Part shown: positions 15,970 through 24,712 of the stretch, piece after piece | Numbering within the stretch: the stretch's first letter is position 1 | Layout: each line of letters starts with the position of its first letter | Assembly: GCA_017535785.1 (NCBI GenBank) | Contig: JAFXTN010000025.1 | Span: 62,001 to 126,000 of the forward strand | Direction of reading: 5' to 3' | Length of the DNA stretch: 64,000 bases | Source: Butyrivibrio sp. | Lineage (GTDB): Bacteria > Bacillota > Clostridia > Lachnospirales > Lachnospiraceae | The notes under the pieces: model-generated | What the model was told of the DNA's origin: nothing | The model's database searches: none | The model's input: only the letters and a program-made list of their open reading frames with translations | Made by a program: the position numbers and the translations under genes

Positions 15970-16562
15970 TACACATTCTCCCTGTTCTCAATGATCAATT
16001 TTTTAACTTCATTAAAAAGTAACTTGTTGGCATCTTCCACGTCGAGCTTTGAAACATCGATGGGATCTCCGAAAACTATTTTCAGGTTGTGCCCTCTGAA
16101 TTTATAATCGCCCGTTATAGAATACGGAACTATCATGCTGTCTGTGCGCTTCGCCATAACAACTGCCCCGTACTTAAACGGAAGCAGGATCTCATCTGTA
16201 TAATTGCGCTTTGCTTCCGGTGAAAGATTGATGAGCGCGCCTTGATTTAAATATTCAACCGCCTTCTCCAACGCATCTTTATTGTGCTCTGCGTGCAGAT
16301 CTACCGGTATCGTGCCGATCGCTCTAAAAAACCATCCGAATTTACCGTCATGCAGATCCTTCTTAGCCAATGTATGGACCACTCTTTTTGTGCAGCAATC
16401 CACAAGGATCGGATCAAGCGCATGCTTATGGTTCCCGGCTATAACACACCTTCCGTCGGCGGGGATATTCTGTTTATTTACGATCGTGGGATTATATACT
16501 ATCCGAAACAGCCAGTATGAAAACGGCCGCATTATCCTATATAAATATGCCTTTTCCTTCAT
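15969..16562 (-). CDS. plsC: 1-acyl-glycerol-3-phosphate acyltransferase family (PlsC-like)
   Basis: A 197-residue membrane-associated acyltransferase. The catalytic HX4D motif is NHKHALDP (~44-51); the second motif is SPEAKR in place of the usual FPEGTR, and a proline-containing VPYSI block follows. It acylates lysophosphatidic acid or a related lysolipid. It is the first intact gene of the operon, with AGAAGG as ribosome binding site. Its ATG overlaps the TGA of a truncated coding stretch upstream, so another gene probably preceded it. The altered second motif could mean a different acceptor. Confidence 0.85.
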   Translation of the reverse strand: MKEKAYLYRIMRPFSYWLFRIVYNPTIVNKQNIPADGRCVIAGNHKHALDPILVDCCTKRVVHTLAKKDLHDGKFGWFFRAIGTIPVDLHAEHNKDALEKAVEYLNQGALINLSPEAKRNYTDEILLPFKYGAVVMAKRTDSMIVPYSITGDYKFRGHNLKIVFGDPIDVSKLDVEDANKLLFNEVKKLIIENRENV

Positions 16563-16663
16563 GCAAAAAACCTTCTCAATCCTTTTCTCATCTCATCAAC
16601 ATTATGAAGTGCAAACTCTGCGCCGTCATAATATGCGGTATTAGCTTGATCACCTCTAACCGT
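16559..16663 (-). pseudogene. 3' relic of a gene once ahead of plsC
   Basis: A 34-codon open stretch, containing GDQANTAYYDGAEFALHNVD and ending GLRRFFA, ends in TGA that overlaps the plsC ATG (ATGA), as coupled genes do. It is closed upstream by TAA at 16664-16666 and has no start codon with a ribosome binding site. It seems to be what remains of a deleted gene. The family is not recognised. Confidence 0.4.
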
Positions 16664-16716
16664 TTAAAGAAATAAATAATATGCTTATCATATCACAATA
16701 CAGCGAAAATTCCGAT

Positions 16717-16749
16717 AAAAAAACCTCTGTCCCATCGCTGAAACAGAGG
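16717..16749 (-). terminator. Rho-independent terminator of the chemoreceptor gene
   Basis: Minus strand CCTCTGT - 12 nt - ACAGAGG followed by TTTTTTT. Confidence 0.85.
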
Positions 16750-16788
16750 TTAAAACCCATTTTGAAATTTTCGCTATAATTAGCTGCG

Positions 16789-18294
16789 TCAATCGGACAT
16801 TCCCATTGCGATCTGGTTAATGGTTTCCGACATAGCGCTAAGTTCCTCGATGTTGGCATTGATCTCTTCCATCGCTGCGCCCTGTGACGCAATGTTTTCA
16901 TTTATGCCAACCGTCTTATCAACCACGCTCTTGATGGTCTCTGACATGTGGTTAAGCGTTGTGGCGATCTCCTCACTGGTATTAGTTGATGTAACGGCAA
17001 GTCTTCCGACTTCTTCTGCTACAACTGCGAATCCCTTTCCGGCTTCTCCGGCTCTTGCAGCCTCAATGGAAGCATTAAGTGAAAGGAGGTTGGTCTGTGA
17101 AGCAATATCCTGGATGATATCGATGATCCTAAGAGAAGCCTCAACCGACTCGTTGATCACATCCGTCGACTTTACAATCTCGGCCTGCATCTCTGCAACG
17201 CCGGTCATATCCTTTGTCGCCTGGTCGACAGTTTTAGTCATCTCAGAAAGAGCCTGAGTGAGGTTATTTACACTGTTTCTCATCTCGATCTCAATCTCTT
17301 TATTCTTCTTAGAATCTGTAATATCAAGGATCGATCCCGCAACAACTATAGGAGTTCCGTCGCTCTCTCTTACGGTCGTTCCAACGGCCTTGAACCATCT
17401 GTAAACGCCGTCTTTGCGTCTCAATCTGTATTCAATGTCAAAAGGCGTACGACCTGAATAGTCGCCTACATGCTTATTAAAAGCGTCCAATGCCGCCTGC
17501 TTATCTTCCGGATGAAGACTGTCGCTCCATGAATTGAGCACATTCGGGAAATCACTCTCATCCTTATATCCAAGAAGATGCCTGAATTGCTGGCTCCACC
17601 AGAAAGGATTATCGGGGTTGGACGGATCTCTGCCGATCACGTTCATACTCCAGCTACCCTCAGACAGCGTACCGTCTATGGCATCATGCCTCTGAGTTTC
17701 GATCTCCAGACGTTTCGTCTGCTCCATCTGCTCTGTTATATCGATGAAAATCCCGATGAATATCTCAGGGATTCCTTTAGCATTTCTTGAAAGATTGCCT
17801 GCCGCACGGTACCATCTGTACTCACCCGACTTAGTCTCCAAACGATAATTGACATCGTACTTCTTGGTATTTGTCTTATCGGCCAAAGTCGATGAGAACT
17901 CAGACAAAACCATATCCTTATCCTCAGGATGCAGCTTGCTCGTCCATGCTTCCAACGTGTTCGGAAAATCCGAAGTATCACGGTAACCTATCATCCTGCG
18001 GAACTCGTCGCTCCAAATGACCCTATTGATCTCGCCGCTCTCGGGATCGAAATACATCTCCCACATACCGGAATTGATGATCTCGTTGACCATACTAAGC
18101 TTATCGGTCTCACCTTTGGCGTATTTCATCAATTGGGCCGCCGTATTGTTTATCCTCTGTATCGCACCCTTGTCGCTTTCCGAAAAAGCTCCAAGATTGC
18201 TTATCAGGTTCCCACCCTTTAAGACATTGTCTACGCTGCAGCTATTTATAGCCTCAAGCAGAGTATTGCTGTTTTTTTCCTTCTTAAAAAACAT
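16789..18294 (-). CDS. Cytoplasmic chemoreceptor with two PAS domains
   Basis: A 501-residue methyl-accepting chemotaxis protein without any membrane segment. Two PAS_3-type sensor domains (~75-185 and ~205-325) each have a WSxxFRxxxGY, HPEDK and YRW pattern; a coiled coil follows, then the signalling hairpin [20 protein letters not shown] (~400) that binds CheA/CheW. PAS domains in soluble receptors often sense redox state or a small ligand. The C-terminal helix bundle is short for a chemoreceptor. It is transcribed alone and has a strong AAAGGAGG ribosome binding site. The cell is therefore probably motile. Confidence 0.9.
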   Translation of the reverse strand: MFFKKEKNSNTLLEAINSCSVDNVLKGGNLISNLGAFSESDKGAIQRINNTAAQLMKYAKGETDKLSMVNEIINSGMWEMYFDPESGEINRVIWSDEFRRMIGYRDTSDFPNTLEAWTSKLHPEDKDMVLSEFSSTLADKTNTKKYDVNYRLETKSGEYRWYRAAGNLSRNAKGIPEIFIGIFIDITEQMEQTKRLEIETQRHDAIDGTLSEGSWSMNVIGRDPSNPDNPFWWSQQFRHLLGYKDESDFPNVLNSWSDSLHPEDKQAALDAFNKHVGDYSGRTPFDIEYRLRRKDGVYRWFKAVGTTVRESDGTPIVVAGSILDITDSKKNKEIEIEMRNSVNNLTQALSEMTKTVDQATKDMTGVAEMQAEIVKSTDVINESVEASLRIIDIIQDIASQTNLLSLNASIEAARAGEAGKGFAVVAEEVGRLAVTSTNTSEEIATTLNHMSETIKSVVDKTVGINENIASQGAAMEEINANIEELSAMSETINQIAMGMSD

Positions 18295-18393
18295 AGCGAA
18301 CCTCCTTTGTATGATTTATCACACAATTATTCACAGAAAAACAATACTGTACATTCATCTTACTATATAAATATGTCCGTAAACAATTAAATT

Positions 18394-19062
18394 TTAGAAA
18401 ATTCCATTTGCTTTCCACTTATTTGTAACGCCTTGGTATTTCTTACCTTTCTTTTGGACAAAAGATCTTATGCCAAAATTAAAGATAACATAGTGAAAAA
18501 GAGTCTGGATCGGGTGAAAGCTCTTTTTCTCAATACCGTAAAAGAGCTTTCCGGCAGCTTTTTTTGCCTTGGTATTGATAAGTTCTTCGACGCCCGAAGC
18601 ATCATTAAAAGGTGCCTTTACAAGAATACTGTCGCTGAGCCTTCCGCCCGAATACAGCACAAGATCATTCAAAACCTTCATCGTATCCCTGTTTCCATAG
18701 TTTTCGCCGGTGGCGACCGTTATGCAATACTTCCCGTGAAGAAGCTGCTCGATAACAAAATGCCCACGGTCTATGAAATCCTTCATAACCCCCGAGACAT
18801 TGCTCGCGTACGTAGGCGACCCAAGTACCAGGCCGTCTGCCTTAGCGATCTTTTCAGACAGTTCTTCCGCGTCATCATCTATGTGGCAATGCCCTGTTGC
18901 GTAGCACGAACAGCAGCCGATGCAATGCTCCATTTTGATCTTTCCAAGCTCAACAAACTCAGTATCCACGCCATGATCAAGAAGCTCCTTCTCGATAGCA
19001 TGAAGCGTTTTTGCCGTGACTCCCACGTTTCGGGGACTACCGTTGATCAACAATACTTTCAT
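18394..19062 (-). CDS. Flavodoxin-fold NAD(P)H-dependent FMN reductase
   Basis: A 222-residue protein with the FMN-phosphate loop INGSPRNVGVT at the N-terminus and SPTYASNVSGVMKDFIDR (~80-98) around the flavin. A Cys-rich segment, CIGCCSCYATGHC (~47-59), is like that of iron-sulfur flavoproteins, but spacing for a 4Fe-4S cluster is not certain. The C-terminal ~50 residues (basic, with an IQTLFHYVIFNFG helix) may contact the membrane. It probably reduces quinones or other electron acceptors. It stands alone between terminators. Confidence 0.85.
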   Translation of the reverse strand: MKVLLINGSPRNVGVTAKTLHAIEKELLDHGVDTEFVELGKIKMEHCIGCCSCYATGHCHIDDDAEELSEKIAKADGLVLGSPTYASNVSGVMKDFIDRGHFVIEQLLHGKYCITVATGENYGNRDTMKVLNDLVLYSGGRLSDSILVKAPFNDASGVEELINTKAKKAAGKLFYGIEKKSFHPIQTLFHYVIFNFGIRSFVQKKGKKYQGVTNKWKANGIF

Positions 19063-19083
19063 ACCCTATCTCCTCTTTATGCA

Positions 19084-19109
19084 TAAAGAAACGGAGCATA
19101 CTGCTCCGT
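19084..19109 (-). terminator. Rho-independent terminator after the PH-domain gene
   Basis: Minus strand ACGGAGCA - GTA - TGCTCCGT followed by TTCTTTATG. Confidence 0.7.
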
Positions 19110-19143
19110 CTCTGGATCTATCATCATTTATTATTTCCGATAA

Positions 19144-19178
19144 CCGGTCCACTAATCCCGTCCCCCGGGGCCACTTCC
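19144..19178 (+). repeat. GC-rich intergenic repeat, copy C
   Basis: GGTCCACTAATCCCGTCCCC followed by CGGGGCCACTTCC, directly against the stop codon of the PH-domain gene. Confidence 0.55.
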
Positions 19179-19652
19179 TCACTCAAAATCGTGGGCATCA
19201 TGGATATCGCCCATATCGTGAAGGTCGTGCATATCGTGCAGATCATCACCTTCATAGCCGATATTCTGCATGCTTACTGTTCTTCTGCGAAGTCTGGCAT
19301 TTTCTGATGCGTGAAGGAGATAATCCTTGATCTCGCGTCCGTGCTTGATATTCTTCATAGTGATAGTCTTGTCTGTCACATCAGAAGTAAAGCAGATGAT
19401 TGTTGAAAGACCGAAGATACGCTGTAAGAGCGTTCTTGAAATCTCAACGTCTGAAATCTTGTACATGTAACAATCATTTTCTTTAACAGTGAAAAAACCT
19501 TTGATTATCGTAAGGTCATTGTCTCTAAGCTCATATTTGGTAAATGTCCAAGGAAGTCCGAAGAAAAGAAGTCTCTGTCTTTCGGTATAACGAATCTCAC
19601 CTTTAGCATTTATGGACTCCTGGTACTGCTCTTTATTTACAATCTTGCTCAT
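19179..19652 (-). CDS. PH-like (bPH/DUF304-type) protein with His-Asp repeat tail
   Basis: A 157-residue protein. Residues ~20-115 look like a bacterial pleckstrin-homology domain (YTERQRLLFFGLPWTFTKYE, then LTIIKGFFTVKENDCYMYKI, SDVEISRTLLQRIFG). The tail (~133-157) is DDLHDMHDLHDMGDIHDAHD, a repeat rich in His and Asp that could bind divalent metal. The tail DNA is a short tandem repeat (units like CATATCGTG on the plus strand), so it can vary in length. A GC-rich repeat and a terminator follow. Role unknown. Confidence 0.7.
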   Translation of the reverse strand: MSKIVNKEQYQESINAKGEIRYTERQRLLFFGLPWTFTKYELRDNDLTIIKGFFTVKENDCYMYKISDVEISRTLLQRIFGLSTIICFTSDVTDKTITMKNIKHGREIKDYLLHASENARLRRRTVSMQNIGYEGDDLHDMHDLHDMGDIHDAHDFE

Positions 19653-19786
19653 GGTCTCTCTCCTAATCCGTGTTATATCTTATTCTCGTAATCCCGATCC
19701 CGAGCTTACTTAAAAATATTAAATACATTGTACTGCCATAGCCCGGTACATGCAATAATCTGAAGCTCTCTTATCTAAAAATCAGA

Positions 19787-21742
19787 TCAAAGCACTTCTT
19801 TAAACTCGCCGTTCATGAACAGATAAACACTGTCTCTTGCTTTCGGAAGGTAATAAAGCTTTCCGTAGACATTTGTTAGGACATCCGCATCCTTGGATAC
19901 GACCTGATTGCTGTCCTCTGTTGTATTAACTCTGTAGAGCTTACCGTCTTTTAAATAATAAAGCCAGTTGTCTTCAACATTCCACATGATGCCGTCACCA
20001 AGCGGATCAACGTTTGAAGGGATATCCGAAGCGACAAGTGTAGCTTTATCTTTTTCCAGATAATAAAGTTCTCCGTCCGAGATTATCCAGATCTTCTTAA
20101 GATCGAAGCTGCTCACAAAACTATCAACCTTCTTATCCTCGTAAAATACTGACTCCAACGATTTTTCATCATCAAACACAAATTGATATAATATTCCGCC
20201 GTAAGAATATAAAACTTTTCTATTTTCGCCTTCACCTTTCATTATAATGTTCGTGAGATCTGAAAAAGAATGCGGAAGCATTGTTACGCCATACTTATTC
20301 GGATTGATCGCAAAAATGCTTTGATCATCTGCTATATACAAAATATTCTGAAGCGACGTAACGTCGCAGAATGTTGTATTGGCTATCTGTCCGTAAGGCT
20401 GACTGAGGCAATCTGTTATGATGCCCTTGATCTCGGAATCGGTGATCTTCTTCTCTTCTTCATCATGGTTGAACTTATAATAATATGTTCCTTTTGTTCC
20501 GCTTATGAGGATCTCTTTGCAATCTGTATTAATGAAAGTGCTCTTGATATCAGGATCCTTAAAGATCGGATAGCATAATGCGCCATCATATGCTATTACG
20601 GAACGATCAGCTTCATGAGTAAAGAACATGGTCTTATCGTCGGAAACGCAGATAGGATAACTAAGTTCGATATCTACAAGTTCTTCCTTAACGTCTTTTC
20701 CGCCGATGAACAGATTAAAGTTTTCGCCGCCCATATCCTTCAAATATGCAACGTACTTGCCGCTTGGCGAGATAACCGGTGAATCGCTGACAACATTTTC
20801 GGCGATCAGCTCAGTCTTGCCGTTATCCGTATCAAGTATATAAAGCTTTCCAATCTCATATCCATCTCTCGCCTCTGTTGAGACAACGTAAAAAATAGAA
20901 TTGCCCTTAGGTGAAATATCCGCGCACCGAGCTTCGGGCGCGAAGTTTATATCGGAAGCATCGCTGTTGATAAATCTGAATCCATTGTCTACAAGGACCA
21001 TTCCCCTTGAAAGATCAGTTGTCTGAGCGATCAGCATTGACTCACCAAGATACTCGGAATTAACATAACCGCTTGAGCTTACAAACGCACTTTCCACAGG
21101 GACAACCCATTCGCCGTTTAAATAGTCATAGGGACCGTTGTACTCTTCTGCCGCATACTTTGCATTAGCGCCATTCTCATCAGATGCATCCTTTGAATCG
21201 TCATCCTCTTCGCCGACAGTTGTATAGGTATCGCTTTCCTCTTCTTCTTTTTCTTTGAAAGCACTATTATAAGTTCCGCCGTTAACGCTTTTATAGATGT
21301 TTCTTACCGTAGATACTAAACCGAGAATAACCGAGAGCGCGAGTATTCCAAGTAAAACAGCAACAAGAACCTTATTCTCTTTTTTAGGAGGTGCCACATA
21401 CGGCGGAATATTAGGATTCACGCCCATATTCGGATTCTGGGGCATGCCATAATTCGGATTCTGTGGCCTTCCCATATTGGGATTCATGCCCATGTTCGGA
21501 TTCTGTGGCGCACCTGTATTCTGAAGCGGAATATACGAACTCTGAGCCGCATTTTCATTTGAAATTGGTCTTGCGCCTTGCTGCGCATTTATATTATCCT
21601 GCGCATGATCATTCTGCTGAGCATTCTCATTCTTTGCAGAAGAAGCATCGTGCTCTACCGGTGCTCCGCAATTCGTACAGAATTTCTGATTTTCATTTAC
21701 CGTCTGCCCGCAAATCTTACAATACAATTTTTCATTCCCCAC
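19787..21742 (-). CDS. Zinc-ribbon membrane protein with extracytoplasmic propeller-like domain
   Basis: A 651-residue protein. Residues 8-26 are a zinc ribbon (CKICG, CTNCG), ~30-120 a linker with NPNMG repeats, ~125-148 one membrane helix (VLVAVLLGILALSVILGLVS), then an acidic spacer and a ~430-residue beta-rich domain with repeated strands (GKYVAYLKD, IWIISDGELYYLEKD, NWLYYLKDGKLYRV) like the DUF5050/WD40-like propellers of Firmicute surface proteins. So the ribbon faces the cytoplasm and the propeller the outside. The function may be sensing or scaffolding; it is not known. Confidence 0.8.
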   Translation of the reverse strand: MGNEKLYCKICGQTVNENQKFCTNCGAPVEHDASSAKNENAQQNDHAQDNINAQQGARPISNENAAQSSYIPLQNTGAPQNPNMGMNPNMGRPQNPNYGMPQNPNMGVNPNIPPYVAPPKKENKVLVAVLLGILALSVILGLVSTVRNIYKSVNGGTYNSAFKEKEEEESDTYTTVGEEDDDSKDASDENGANAKYAAEEYNGPYDYLNGEWVVPVESAFVSSSGYVNSEYLGESMLIAQTTDLSRGMVLVDNGFRFINSDASDINFAPEARCADISPKGNSIFYVVSTEARDGYEIGKLYILDTDNGKTELIAENVVSDSPVISPSGKYVAYLKDMGGENFNLFIGGKDVKEELVDIELSYPICVSDDKTMFFTHEADRSVIAYDGALCYPIFKDPDIKSTFINTDCKEILISGTKGTYYYKFNHDEEEKKITDSEIKGIITDCLSQPYGQIANTTFCDVTSLQNILYIADDQSIFAINPNKYGVTMLPHSFSDLTNIIMKGEGENRKVLYSYGGILYQFVFDDEKSLESVFYEDKKVDSFVSSFDLKKIWIISDGELYYLEKDKATLVASDIPSNVDPLGDGIMWNVEDNWLYYLKDGKLYRVNTTEDSNQVVSKDADVLTNVYGKLYYLPKARDSVYLFMNGEFKEVL

Positions 21743-21799
21743 TTTCTAAAAAGCTTATATTCCTTTTATTTTCGGTATTTATTGTACCATACTTTCCGT

Positions 21800-22537
21800 T
21801 TATTTTATTCCAATAACCTTCTGTATCTGCCTTTCCGTAGCCACCGGATAGATATCATTCATATGCTTCATGATCCTCTTGGCGGATTCCTGCGGATCCT
21901 CTTTATAAGCCTTGGTCACATGCTTGTATCCCCACAGATGCTCAGGGGTACAGTATATCGCGATCGGCCAGCCATACTCTTCTCCAAGCTTATTCTTTCT
22001 TTGCCTGAAATCACGGACGCAGAGATATGTCTGCATCTGAAGTCCTGTTATGGTGCCGTCAAAGTTCTTTTCTCCGCCTTTTCCAAAACCTGCCTTTGCC
22101 TTAAGCTCATTGGAATAAATCTCGGCGTCTTCATTTTCTTCAGCAAAAAGATTCATGATCTTGCGCTGCTTGGATGAAGCCTTGCCGTCCTCCCAAAGCG
22201 CGTCAAAATCATAACCGTCTCTTCTTACGTTGGCAAAATAAGGAAGCCACTTCTTGGAAATGAAACCGGCTTTTTTGTCAAAAAACTTGCCGTAGGCAAC
22301 CTTCCCGCTCCTTGCGATAAGCTCACGCCACTCCCACGGATCAACCTCAGGATTGCCGCACCACCAGTACTTTGGAACGGTTCGCTCCTCGATTGAAAAG
22401 CCGGGAATGTCATTTTTAAAAAGAGGCAAAAAGCCTACTTCATTTATGTAGTCAATTGCCTCTTCATAGCTGTGCAAACACTCAGGATCGTTCCAAGATA
22501 CGCCGTACATTATCCATGTTCCGTTTTCATTTGGCAT
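21800..22537 (-). CDS. AlkZ-related protein, function unproven
   Basis: A 245-residue soluble protein. Blocks WWCGNPEVDPWEWRELIARS, GKFFDKKAGFISKKWLPYF and RRDGYDFDALWEDGKAS match a clostridial family commonly annotated as related to the AlkZ/YcaQ DNA glycosylases, although I cannot see a catalytic motif. It stands alone. The start is ATG 22537 with GGAGGG upstream. Its entire upstream region is the CAGATAA inverted-repeat array, the nearest unit 28 bp from the start codon, so the array could control it. Confidence 0.6.
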   Translation of the reverse strand: MPNENGTWIMYGVSWNDPECLHSYEEAIDYINEVGFLPLFKNDIPGFSIEERTVPKYWWCGNPEVDPWEWRELIARSGKVAYGKFFDKKAGFISKKWLPYFANVRRDGYDFDALWEDGKASSKQRKIMNLFAEENEDAEIYSNELKAKAGFGKGGEKNFDGTITGLQMQTYLCVRDFRQRKNKLGEEYGWPIAIYCTPEHLWGYKHVTKAYKEDPQESAKRIMKHMNDIYPVATERQIQKVIGIK

Positions 22538-22564
22538 AAGTCGCCCTCCATATGAGTGAAATTC

Positions 22565-22821
22565 CAGATAATTCTTGTCCTTATATACGTTTTATCTGTG
22601 TTTTTCTGGAATAATCCATATAATAACATGAGAACTTCCAGATAAACACACAACATTTGTAATTCTTATCTGTGTTTTTTATTGAAAATACCACGTCATA
22701 AGTCGTATAAACACAGATAACAGGAGCCATTCATGCTTTTTTATCTGTTATTTTCTTAAAAGCATCCCTAAAAAATCCGGAAAGTCACAGATAAACGCAT
22801 CATTTATGCAATTCTTATCTG
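22565..22821. repeat. Tandem array of four 34-bp inverted repeats (CAGATAA-N20-TTATCTG)
   Basis: Units at 22565-22598, 22639-22672, 22714-22747 and 22788-22821 are each exactly 34 bp, with 7-bp arms CAGATAA and TTATCTG and a variable 20-bp core. Unit starts are 74, 75 and 74 bp apart, about seven DNA turns. A GTxTTTT-like run follows each right arm. Cores of units 2 and 4 are alike (ATTTGTAATTC, ATTTATGCAATTC); units 1 and 3 differ. The ~360-bp gap between the GNAT gene and the AlkZ-related gene holds only this array and a GC-rich repeat. Confidence 0.9.
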
Positions 22822-22845
22822 TATTTTCCTCGAATCCTCGACATT

Positions 22846-22878
22846 AATGGTTTCCGGGGGCGGGATTATCGGTCCATT
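22846..22878 (-). repeat. GC-rich intergenic repeat, copy D
   Basis: Minus strand GGACCGATAATCCCGCCCCC then GGAAACCATT, 25 bp past the stop of the GNAT gene. Confidence 0.55.
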
Positions 22879-22903
22879 TCTTATATCACAGATGCCATTT
22901 CTT

Positions 22904-23308
22904 TTACGTCCAAAGCGATGTTATAAACATCGGCGATGCATCGGTACTCTTTTCAAAGCCGCATCTCTCATAGAAATGAGCCTCGTTATCGTACGCAATA
23001 ACCGCGATGCGCATATAGTCCTTGTAATACTCTTTTATCTTATCAACAAGCGTTCTTCCGATCATCTTGCCGTGATAAGCGGGATTAACCAGAAGATAAT
23101 GAACATATGCGTTCATTATCCCGTCATCCATAGCACAGATCATTCCTACTAGCTTATCATCATCCCACGCAGAAATGACTGTCTTAAAATTTTTCATCGC
23201 TACTACAAGTTTATCAGGAAAATGTCCTGATGACCAATCAACAGAAAGAAATAAATCCTCAAGCTGCTCCTTGGTGAAATCTTTAATGTCCTTATATTCA
23301 ACATTCAT
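22904..23308 (-). CDS. GNAT-family N-acetyltransferase
   Basis: A 134-residue protein. ATG 23308 follows AGGAG; the longer frame to 23389 is overlap with the PfpI gene. The acetyl-CoA-binding motif is YLLVNPAYHGKMIGRTLVDK (~67-86), and NEAHFYERCGF near the end is the usual motif B. It transfers an acetyl group to an amine of unknown identity. It follows the PfpI gene by 22 nt, so they are likely co-transcribed. Confidence 0.88.
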   Translation of the reverse strand: MNVEYKDIKDFTKEQLEDLFLSVDWSSGHFPDKLVVAMKNFKTVISAWDDDKLVGMICAMDDGIMNAYVHYLLVNPAYHGKMIGRTLVDKIKEYYKDYMRIAVIAYDNEAHFYERCGFEKSTDASPMFITSLWT

Positions 23309-23330
23309 CTTTTGCTCCTGCCTTACGTAT

Positions 23331-23912
23331 TTAGTAGCCCATCGCTTTTGAAACCACTTCTGCCTTTTCTTTCCCGACGAGCATCTCAAGGAGCGTGAAT
23401 GCTACATCTGCTGCGGTCTCGGGGCAAAAGCTTGTGATAACATTCTTATCAACGACCACTCTCTGATCGGGGATAACGTTAACTCCAAACTTTGCAAGTT
23501 CCTTCTGCCTGTAACCGCCACTCAAGTGATAGGTTGTGGCGTTTCTGCCCTTTAAAACTCCGCTCTTTCCGATAGGAAGCGCTCCGACACAGATAGATGC
23601 GATGATCTTGCCCTGTCTGTCAAACTCTCTGATGAGCTCAAGAAACTTCTCATCATACGCTTCATCATAGAAGTTCCACTCGTCGAATCCGCCGGGGATC
23701 GCAAGCGCGTCATAATCGCTCACGCTGATCTCATCGATCGTCTTATCCATATTTATCTTTATATCAAAAGTTGAATTTACAACCTTGGTAAAACCGCATG
23801 TCGTGACGTTTACATCGTAGCCGTGGTCGTTTCTGGCCCAGCCCATAACGTCAACAAAAGGCGCAAACTCCATGTTCTCAAAACCCTTACAGCAAAAAAG
23901 TAAAATATTCAT
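23331..23912 (-). CDS. DJ-1/PfpI family protein
   Basis: A 193-residue protein of the DJ-1/ThiJ/PfpI superfamily. The nucleophile elbow is ASICVGALPIGKSGVL with Cys ~109, followed by a TYH motif as partner His; PGGFDE supplies the acidic residue. Members act as glyoxalase III/deglycase, chaperone, protease or regulator; sequence does not decide. Start ATG 23912. Upstream are two stem-loops, downstream the GNAT gene. Confidence 0.88.
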   Translation of the reverse strand: MNILLFCCKGFENMEFAPFVDVMGWARNDHGYDVNVTTCGFTKVVNSTFDIKINMDKTIDEISVSDYDALAIPGGFDEWNFYDEAYDEKFLELIREFDRQGKIIASICVGALPIGKSGVLKGRNATTYHLSGGYRQKELAKFGVNVIPDQRVVVDKNVITSFCPETAADVAFTLLEMLVGKEKAEVVSKAMGY

Positions 23913-23953
23913 AATCGTATAATCTCCTCATATTTTGAAAAAATCCGAAAGGA

Positions 23954-24016
23954 AGTTCTGCTCTCGCTTTGCTCGCCAGAACTAAGTAGTACAGCACGAC
24001 TCAAAAAAACTGAGTC
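23954..24016 (-). terminator. Two stem-loops between racemase and PfpI genes
   Basis: AGTTCTG/CAGAACT (23954-23983) and GACTCA/TGAGTC with a T-rich loop (23998-24016). Seven to seventy nt past the racemase stop; the second has T's in the loop rather than after the stem, so termination is not certain. Confidence 0.45.
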
Positions 24017-24022
24017 TGCTGA

Positions 24023-24712
24023 TTACTTAAGTGCCTCTCTAGCGGCCTCTGTTGCATGGATTATAGTCGTGTCGTAAACAGGAAGCACACTATCTTTTTC
24101 CTTGATCAACATTCCGATCTCGGTACAGCCGAGGATAACGCCCTCAGCACCTCTATCTTTCATGTAAGAGATAATTCTCTGATATTCCTTTCTTGATGAA
24201 TCAAGCACCTTTCCAAGACAAAGCTCGTTAAAGATAACATCGTTAACAAGCTCAATATCTGCTTCATCGGGGATCATCACTTCAAGTCCCGCATCTACAA
24301 GTCTGTCCTTGATAAAGTCCTGAGTCATTGTAAACTTCGTTCCGAGAAGTGCGATCTTTTTATATCCGTCGCGCTTTATGGCATTTGCCGTCGCATCGGA
24401 AATATGAAGGATCGGAACACTTATCTTCTGTTCGATCTGAGGTACAAGCTTGTGCATTGTGTTTGTCGCGATGACGATGAAATCAGCGCCGGCCTTCTCA
24501 AGTCTGACCGCCGCGTCAGTAAGGAGCTGCGCATTGCCGTCCCAGTTGCCTTTACTCATGTTGTCTTCAAGCTCCGCAAAATCAACGTTGTACATCATGA
24601 TCTTGGAACTGTGGAATCCACCGAGCTTTGCCACGGTTTCCTTATTGAGGATCTCATAATAAGTGATCGTGCTCTCCCAGCTCATTCCACCGATAAGTCC
24701 GATAGTCTTCAT
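24023..24712 (-). CDS. Aspartate/glutamate racemase family protein
   Basis: A 229-residue PLP-independent racemase of the Asp/Glu family. The two catalytic cysteines of classical enzymes lie in motifs ATNTMHK (~83, here Thr-Asn-Thr without Cys) and GCTEIG (~193, Cys present). Loss of the first Cys is known in RacX/YgeA-type broad-specificity members, which have Thr there. It probably makes D-amino acids, perhaps for release. A TTACAA/TTGTAA palindrome lies ~85 bp upstream. Confidence 0.82.
   Translation of the reverse strand: MKTIGLIGGMSWESTITYYEILNKETVAKLGGFHSSKIMMYNVDFAELEDNMSKGNWDGNAQLLTDAAVRLEKAGADFIVIATNTMHKLVPQIEQKISVPILHISDATANAIKRDGYKKIALLGTKFTMTQDFIKDRLVDAGLEVMIPDEADIELVNDVIFNELCLGKVLDSSRKEYQRIISYMKDRGAEGVILGCTEIGMLIKEKDSVLPVYDTTIIHATEAAREALK

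Noticed and set aside
16820-17257. 145-codon plus-strand open frame
   Set aside because: Antisense to the conserved chemoreceptor signalling domain; repetitive Ser/Ala composition is a reverse-frame artefact.
18433-19086. 217-codon plus-strand open frame
   Set aside because: Fully antisense to a clear FMN reductase gene with conserved motifs.
22565-22821. CRISPR array
   Set aside because: Only the 7-bp arms are conserved; the 20-bp cores and 40-bp spacers both vary, and no cas gene is present.
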